Part shown: in pieces, positions 5,404 through 9,161 of the stretch
Layout of the letters: every line of letters starts with the position of its first letter
How positions within the stretch are numbered: position 1 is the first letter of the stretch
Assembly: GCA_030673355.1 (NCBI GenBank)
Contig: DAOVJF010000079.1
Span: forward strand, 1-9,161
Direction: 5' to 3'
DNA from: Planctomycetota bacterium
GTDB taxonomy: Bacteria; JAJVIF01; JAPKYR01
DNA: 9,161 nt
Position numbers and translations under genes: made by a program
The notes under the pieces: model-generated
Database searches by the model: none
What the model was told of the DNA's origin: nothing
What the model saw: the letters and a program-made list of their open reading frames with translations, nothing else

Positions 5404-6099
5404 ATGCTTTACTGTGACGCGGTTGCTAAAACCGAGGAAGAGGCGATCGATATTGCCTTGAGGAAGATGCGTCTGGATAAAAAAGATTCCATCGTCAGGA
5501 GCGTCGTTGAAGTACCGGGTGGAGTTAAGGTCCGGGTCGAGGCTGCCAGGAGTCGGGGACAGGAGGTCATCGAACTTCTGAATTATTTCTTTGAGAACCT
5601 TGGGGTGAAGACAGAACTCTTTTACATTGAGTCGTACGACAAAATACTTATTAATGTCACAGGCCCATACCTTGGATTGATAATCGGGAAAGGCGGATCG
5701 ACGCTGGAAGCCCTTGAAACGATCATCAGCGCGATACATAATCGTGATCATGTCGGTTTCAAACCTGTAGTTATCAATCCTGGCGGGTACAGGGAGAACA
5801 AGAGGAAAGCGCTGAAAAGCCTTGTGAAACGAGCCTGCGAAACGGTTGCCGGGGGCGAGAAAGTCAGCCTTCCAACTATGAAACAACGCGACCGGAAGCA
5901 GGTCCACCAGATTATCAAGGATTTCCCGGGCTTCAGGTCGCGGTCATTCGGGGATGGTATCGACCGTCGGGTTTATATCTACAAGGTGTCCGATGATGAT
6001 GGGGAAGTGAGCGCGGAAGCTGAACCAGGTGATTTTATCGCGGGCAATCAAACTCCGCTCGATACCGACGATATTTCAAGGGCGCAATTGACGCCTTAA
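5404..6099 (+). CDS. khpB: RNA-binding protein KhpB (Jag/EloR)
   Basis: The product has the three-domain layout of Jag/KhpB: Jag-N (1-50), a KH domain (about 55-125) with the GxxG loop in LIIGKGGSTLEAL, and an R3H domain (about 130-195) with R164-x3-H168 followed by SRSFGDGIDRRVYIY. KhpB binds RNA, partners KhpA in several Gram-positives and influences cell elongation and division; its role elsewhere is less clear. An acidic tail (196-231) follows. I chose ATG 5404 because GGTGGGAAG lies just upstream and Jag-N normally begins at this point (MLYCDAVAKTEEEAI). The ATG at 5389, five codons earlier, has its purine run directly abutting and is less likely. The gene follows yidC by 49 bases, which include a small hairpin ACCCT/AGGGT (5360-5374). 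It is the last member of the operon. Confidence 0.93.
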   Translation: MLYCDAVAKTEEEAIDIALRKMRLDKKDSIVRSVVEVPGGVKVRVEAARSRGQEVIELLNYFFENLGVKTELFYIESYDKILINVTGPYLGLIIGKGGSTLEALETIISAIHNRDHVGFKPVVINPGGYRENKRKALKSLVKRACETVAGGEKVSLPTMKQRDRKQVHQIIKDFPGFRSRSFGDGIDRRVYIYKVSDDDGEVSAEAEPGDFIAGNQTPLDTDDISRAQLTP

Positions 6100-6117
6100 G
6101 TCGCGGGAGTATTTTTT
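6079..6117 (+). terminator. Weak terminator-like structure at the end of khpB
   Basis: AGGGCG (6079-6084) pairs with CGCCTT (6092-6097), one G-T wobble, with a seven-base loop. It overlaps the khpB stop. A run of six T's follows only at 6112-6117, 14 bases past the stem, so it is not a canonical intrinsic terminator. No better candidate is seen before the next promoter at 6197. Confidence 0.3.
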
Positions 6118-6196
6118 CTGCCCCTATAAAAGTTCGATGAATCCGCGGTGAAGCTGATCGCTGATTACCCTGGACAGCAGTGTCCGGTAGTGTCCA

Positions 6197-6225
6197 TTGA
6201 CAAGAAACAAAAGGCATGTTAGATT
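6197..6225 (+). promoter_or_regulatory. Strong promoter of the 6257-7505 unit
   Basis: A perfect TTGACA -35 (6197-6202), a 17-base spacer and TAGATT -10 (6220-6225, 4 of 6) with a TGn extension (TG at 6217-6218). Transcription would start near 6232, 25 bases before the ATG. Just upstream lies the dyad GGACA-gcag-TGTCC (6172-6185) and another TGTCC (6191-6195) touching the -35, possible operator sequence. Confidence 0.65.
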
Positions 6226-6256
6226 AAAAGTGATTAATTATAAAGAGGTGATGATC

Positions 6257-6964
6257 ATGTTCAAACAAATCACGACACTTGTTTTAGCCATTATATTTAT
6301 GCTTTTTTCCGGAAGCGGAAGGGCGGACAGTGTTTCAACATCGACTGGCCATGCGATCAGCTTCAATCTTCAATTAATAACAGCGGCAGCGAGTTTATAT
6401 TTTTATGAAACCGGCACGGCCCCTGGTTCAGTTAATGATTTATACCAGGCTGGATGGGTTCCCGGGAATCTTATTAACCCCATGACCGGGAATCCTCTTG
6501 ATTACAACGCCGTTGAATGCGGACCGGGCGATATTGTAATTACGCCTGTAAACTCAACATACTCGACTATAACCATTTTCGGGCCTGATGGAGAACTTTC
6601 TACTTTCGATCTTAACGAAGAATTTTGTTGGGTGCGGCCCAGTTATAATCTCCGGGGGGCTGATCTAATTATAGCTAATTATTCTAACCGTATTCAAACT
6701 GCTCTTATAAAGTATTGGGTGGATTACGATGATATTCCCTACTCCATTGAAGATATGCAACTGGCTGGCTTTTGGCCGTTTGATGGAACAGAGGTAAACC
6801 CATTAACCAATGAACCACTTGATTTTTTCAGTAGCGACGATGGTAATTTAGACTTCAGATTCGATCCCGATGAGGTCGTATGCACGATTCATTATGAAAA
6901 TGGACGAATTGCCTGGGCATTGATTGATCGGGTACAATTCAGCCGGGCGTTTTGGGGGTATTAG
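6257..6964 (+). CDS. Secreted protein with two tandem pseudopilin-like repeats
   Basis: The 235-residue product begins with a signal peptide (MFKQITTLVLAIIFMLFSGS, probable cleavage after GRA, residues 21-23). The rest is two related halves. Half one (about 35-127) has ITAAASLYFYETGTAPGS, then INPMTGNPLDY; half two (about 134-226) has TALIKYWVDYDDIPYS, then VNPLTNEPLDF. Each half shows an amphipathic helix, a tyrosine-rich turn with a Pro-Ser/Gly-Ser step, a loop with QAGW/LAGF, and the NPxTxxPLD block. The pattern recalls the globular domain of type II secretion pseudopilins and type IV pilins, but the pilin N-terminal processing site and long hydrophobic helix are absent. ATG 6257 is chosen because GAGGTG ends six bases before it; a TTG at 6197 would lie inside the promoter. 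Function unknown. The second half is AT-rich (one 60-base line 28% GC). Confidence 0.75.
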   Translation: MFKQITTLVLAIIFMLFSGSGRADSVSTSTGHAISFNLQLITAAASLYFYETGTAPGSVNDLYQAGWVPGNLINPMTGNPLDYNAVECGPGDIVITPVNSTYSTITIFGPDGELSTFDLNEEFCWVRPSYNLRGADLIIANYSNRIQTALIKYWVDYDDIPYSIEDMQLAGFWPFDGTEVNPLTNEPLDFFSSDDGNLDFRFDPDEVVCTIHYENGRIAWALIDRVQFSRAFWGY

Positions 6965-6974
6965 GTTTAAGTAT

Positions 6975-7505
6975 ATGAGGAGTAATTTGAGATTCCCTTC
7001 GAATAGTCGAATTCATCCGGCTTTAACGCTCATAGTTACTTTAATTGGTATTTCGAGTTGCCAGGGAATGCTGTCGCCGGAGATGACGCCTGAGAGAACG
7101 GTAATAAATTTTCTGAAAGAAATCGGAAGGGGTAATTACGAATCCGCGGGCGAGTGGGTAGGCAGCGAATCCCGGGATGAAATTGAATCCTGGGCACGGC
7201 TCTTTTTCTTTCCCGATCATAACACTCCCCCGACAGCGGAGAATGAGGCAACGATCGACCAATTCATCGGGCTTTTTTACCGTGTAACTCTTATGGAGGA
7301 AAGTGAGGACAGGGCGAAAATCCACCTTGTTTTTGTAGCCACCGATGCGCTTGTAGGGTTCCCATCGGTGGCGGATAACCCGTTGGTACCAAACAGCGTG
7401 TCGTATACTGTAATTCTCAGGAAGGGTATTAACGGGGGTAACAGGACCGATGGGGAAACGAGTTCCGGCTGGGAGATTATCAGTCTTGAACCTGGAATGC
7501 AGTAA
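6975..7505 (+). CDS. Lipoprotein with an NTF2/DUF4878-like domain
   Basis: The protein has 176 residues. A hydrophobic N-terminal stretch ends in a lipobox ISSC with Cys29, so it is likely lipid-anchored. The mature part begins TPERTVINFLKEIGRGNYESAGEWV (residues 38-62), a pattern typical of DUF4878/NTF2-like proteins in which a helix pair (fle...gdy..A) precedes a curved beta-sheet. The remaining strands (about 101-172) fit such a cone fold: RVTLMEES, AKIHLVFVA, SVSYTVILRK and WEIISLE. Such domains often bind small ligands or act as periplasmic adaptors; nothing shows the ligand here. The gene starts 10 bases after the preceding stop, so the two are one transcription unit. ATG 6975 is taken; TTG 6987, with GAGGAG four bases ahead, is a real alternative and would shorten the signal peptide by four residues. 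A TAA ends it 19 bases from the convergent TPR gene. Confidence 0.7.
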   Translation: MRSNLRFPSNSRIHPALTLIVTLIGISSCQGMLSPEMTPERTVINFLKEIGRGNYESAGEWVGSESRDEIESWARLFFFPDHNTPPTAENEATIDQFIGLFYRVTLMEESEDRAKIHLVFVATDALVGFPSVADNPLVPNSVSYTVILRKGINGGNRTDGETSSGWEIISLEPGMQ

Positions 7506-7546
7506 ATCGGAAGATATCCAACTTCTACCTATTTGACCTTCCCGAT
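7506..7546. other. Inverted repeat between convergent genes
   Basis: ATCGGAAG (7506-7513) pairs with CTTCCCGAT (7538-7546) with one bulged C and a 24-base loop. It straddles the 19-base gap between the convergent stops and the end of the TPR gene. It could stop transcription from either side, but there is no T-tract, so this is weak. Confidence 0.25.
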
Positions 7547-8229
7547 GATTGAATATCGTGTTTTAACCGTTCAGCCTCTTCCCTGAGCCACCTTGGGGGA
7601 TATTGGCTTAATGCCTGGTTTAACTCATTCAACGCACGAACCTCATCATTCACCATGTACCATGCTTTAGCAAGCTCAAAGTGAGCCCACCATGTGTTCC
7701 GGGAGTTTCGCACCCTGATCGCCTGCTCGAATACCGGTATCGATTCCCTGATCCTATCCCTGTTTGTCTGCAAATCCCGCCAGATAATTCCCTGGTAGAC
7801 CAGGGCGGTATAATCTGTCGGCCTGAGGTCTACGGCTATATCTATATCGCCTTTCGCAGCAGGTTTACGTCCACGTCCCCAGTTGGCGCGCGCCCTCTCG
7901 ATGTATATTTGCCAAACCTGGTCATGGTGCTCATATTCTGTGATCCAGTCATTCGAGACGCTGAAAGCAGACTGAAACGAATTGGTGTCGCTGAAATTAT
8001 CGCCGTTATCATTCAACATTCCTGCATAAGCCCGAATGAACTTAACGTCGCCGGGAATAGCCTCAAAGGCGAGTTTGTAATGGTCGACCGCCCCGCCCGG
8101 ATCGCCTGTCCTTTCGAGGATTGATGCGAAGCCATAGTTCCAGTACGCAATTCTGATATCCATCGGGGTAAGTATGCCCGCTATTATGATAATGACCAGG
8201 ATAAAAAAAAGGCCTTTAAGTGTCTTCAT
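7525..8229 (-). CDS. Membrane-anchored tetratricopeptide-repeat protein
   Basis: The 234-residue protein begins with a lysine-rich end and a hydrophobic segment (residues 7-22, LFFILVIIIIAGIL...), likely one inner-membrane anchor or uncleaved signal. The body is mostly helical with about four TPR-like units: roughly 30-62, 105-138, 140-175 and 179-212. Characteristic A-x-x-x-Y/L-x-x-A and P-x-D patterns are visible, for example AIPGD, DLRPTD and ALNELNQALSQYP. TPR proteins serve as protein-protein scaffolds, so it may organise an envelope complex; no partner is shown. The start is ATG 8229, with GAGGT six bases upstream; a TTG at 8235 would touch that site and is less likely. It follows the prenyltransferase stop by 42 bases on the same strand, suggesting co-transcription. 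Its stop faces the 7505 stop 19 bases away. Confidence 0.8.
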   Translation of the reverse strand: MKTLKGLFFILVIIIIAGILTPMDIRIAYWNYGFASILERTGDPGGAVDHYKLAFEAIPGDVKFIRAYAGMLNDNGDNFSDTNSFQSAFSVSNDWITEYEHHDQVWQIYIERARANWGRGRKPAAKGDIDIAVDLRPTDYTALVYQGIIWRDLQTNRDRIRESIPVFEQAIRVRNSRNTWWAHFELAKAWYMVNDEVRALNELNQALSQYPPRWLREEAERLKHDIQSSGRSNR

Positions 8230-8271
8230 TGGCAAACCTCACTTACAACATTCAATATAAAACATGCCGCG

Positions 8272-9161
8272 TTATTGTGGAAGGGCGTAGATAACCGCAA
8301 ATCCAAGCTGAGTTGCCATCATGAGCAAGTACATATGCTTCCAAGACGGGTGATTCCCTTCGAGCGCCAGGGAATCGGGGTCCCTGACAATCAACCATGC
8401 AGTGTAAACCCCCCAGATTGCCAGAATAGACAACCACATGACCTGGGGTTTCAAATGCTCGGGCCCGGCGAGAATAGCGATAACAGGCAGGACGAGATAT
8501 GGAAGGACCAGGAACGGGGCTATAATCCATGCCGCTTTATTAAACCCGTATCTTACGACAACTGTAAACGCGCCCCCTTCCTTATCCCCCTTGACATCCG
8601 CGAAATCTTTCGTGCTCGCGGCACCGACAACATACAGGAAAATCAGCGTTCCGATAAGCCAAGGGGTTGGATTCAACCAGTTGTCGGGACGAACCGCCAC
8701 CCATCCTCCGACGATCATTAAAAATCCCCGAGGAACCGCCATCGCGATATTGGCCAATATCCCGTTGTTCTTAAACCTGATTGGCGGAGCGGAATATCCC
8801 CATGTGAATACCGCGCTTATTAACACTACGATAAGATAAGGAACATTTACGAAAAGGCTGAGAATTACGCAAATACCATACAGAATCCACGCGAAATTCA
8901 TCGCCTGTGGGACTGTCATTCGCCCCGATGGAAGCGGTCTTTCGGGTTTGTTAATCGCATCGATTTCCAGATCATAGTACTGATTGATTGCATTTGATGC
9001 TGCGTTCAGTAATGACCCGATCACGCCGGCAAGGAGCCCTTTCCAAATTAAAGAGTAGCTTCCCAGATCACCGCATGCGATCAGTGCGCCCGCCAGGATT
9101 CCGAAAAACGGTGCCAGGAGTGTGAACGGACGGGCAAGGTCTTTATAGTCCTTAAAGTCCG
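8272..9161 (-). CDS. UbiA-family prenyltransferase (5' end outside window)
   Basis: The frame runs off the right edge and gives 295 residues, ending at TAA 8272-8274; only a few N-terminal residues are likely missing, as LARPFTLLAPFFG (8-20) is the usual start region. UbiA enzymes are multi-pass membrane proteins that transfer a prenyl chain from its diphosphate to an aromatic or other acceptor using Mg2+. Both Asp-rich motifs are present: NQYYDLEID (N59, D63, D67), followed by INKPERPLPSGRMT, and DFADVKGD (D185, D188, D192) followed by KEGG. Loop YSAPPIRFKNNGILANIA resembles bacteriochlorophyll/chlorophyll synthase (ChlG/BchG) and also archaeal-type digeranylgeranylglyceryl phosphate synthase, so the substrate is open. 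Hydrophobic segments fill the rest, as expected for about nine helices. No start is assigned inside the window; a GTG near 9024 lies mid-helix and is not the start. The TPR gene follows on the same strand. Confidence 0.88.
   Translation of the reverse strand, partial: DFKDYKDLARPFTLLAPFFGILAGALIACGDLGSYSLIWKGLLAGVIGSLLNAASNAINQYYDLEIDAINKPERPLPSGRMTVPQAMNFAWILYGICVILSLFVNVPYLIVVLISAVFTWGYSAPPIRFKNNGILANIAMAVPRGFLMIVGGWVAVRPDNWLNPTPWLIGTLIFLYVVGAASTKDFADVKGDKEGGAFTVVVRYGFNKAAWIIAPFLVLPYLVLPVIAILAGPEHLKPQVMWLSILAIWGVYTAWLIVRDPDSLALEGNHPSWKHMYLLMMATQLGFAVIYALPQ

Noticed and set aside
5147..5907. Minus-strand frames over yidC and khpB
   Set aside because: Long antisense frames in GC-rich genes with no start signals or recognisable domains.
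6100..6196. mnmE (trmE) or other conserved operon member after khpB
   Set aside because: No such coding sequence is present; the region is a 157-base gap with a promoter, so the conserved order simply ends at khpB.
6197..6256. TTG start for the pseudopilin-like protein
   Set aside because: The TTG is part of the perfect -35 hexamer, and the signal peptide and Shine-Dalgarno point to ATG 6257.
7681..8839. Plus-strand frames over the TPR and prenyltransferase genes
   Set aside because: The minus-strand proteins have a membrane anchor, TPR pattern and UbiA motifs; the plus frames do not.
1..9161. tRNA, rRNA, CRISPR or insertion sequence
   Set aside because: I found no cloverleaf with a T-loop, no regular repeat-spacer pattern and no transposase frame with terminal repeats. 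Inverted repeats present are short and each explained or listed.

Overview
The window is bacterial chromosome. It has a ribosomal protein L34 / RNase P protein / YidD / YidC / KhpB cluster of the kind usually found near a bacterial replication origin, together with two lipoproteins and an RlmB-type rRNA methyltransferase. Several proteins have signal peptides or lipoboxes, which suggests an envelope-rich, probably diderm organism. I see nothing that names the phylum safely. Base composition is mixed: the housekeeping genes are fairly GC-rich, while the glycosyltransferase and the 6257-6964 gene are AT-richer. No mobile element, CRISPR array, tRNA or rRNA was seen.

Left block (1-2915, all minus strand), in transcription order: a GT4-type glycosyltransferase (1932-2915); RlmB (1125-1871), followed by a terminator-like hairpin; then a lipoprotein of unknown function that runs off the left edge (<1-965) and has its own extended -10 promoter.

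Divergent intergenic region (2916-3209): 294 bases, partly AT-rich and full of dyads. It holds a possible glycosyltransferase promoter overlapped by two palindromes, one near-consensus DnaA box, a 68-base inverted repeat, and a strong extended -10 promoter reading right into rpmH. An origin of replication is possible here but not shown.

Central operon (3210-6099, plus strand): rpmH (49 aa, easy to miss), a terminator-like attenuator, rnpA, yidD, a 223-base structured gap with a possible 20-codon leader peptide, yidC (short form without the large periplasmic domain), and khpB/jag. The products supply the ribosome and tRNA maturation (L34, RNase P protein), insert membrane proteins (YidD, YidC) and bind RNA (KhpB). 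The mnmE gene that often follows is absent.

Right block: a strong promoter at 6197-6225 drives a two-gene plus-strand unit. It encodes a secreted protein made of two tandem pseudopilin-like repeats (6257-6964) and an NTF2/DUF4878-like lipoprotein (6975-7505). Converging on it from the right are a UbiA-family prenyltransferase (8272->9161) and a membrane-anchored TPR protein (7525-8229), a likely minus-strand pair. The least explained parts are the tandem pseudopilin-like protein, the yidD-yidC leader and the rpmH upstream region.
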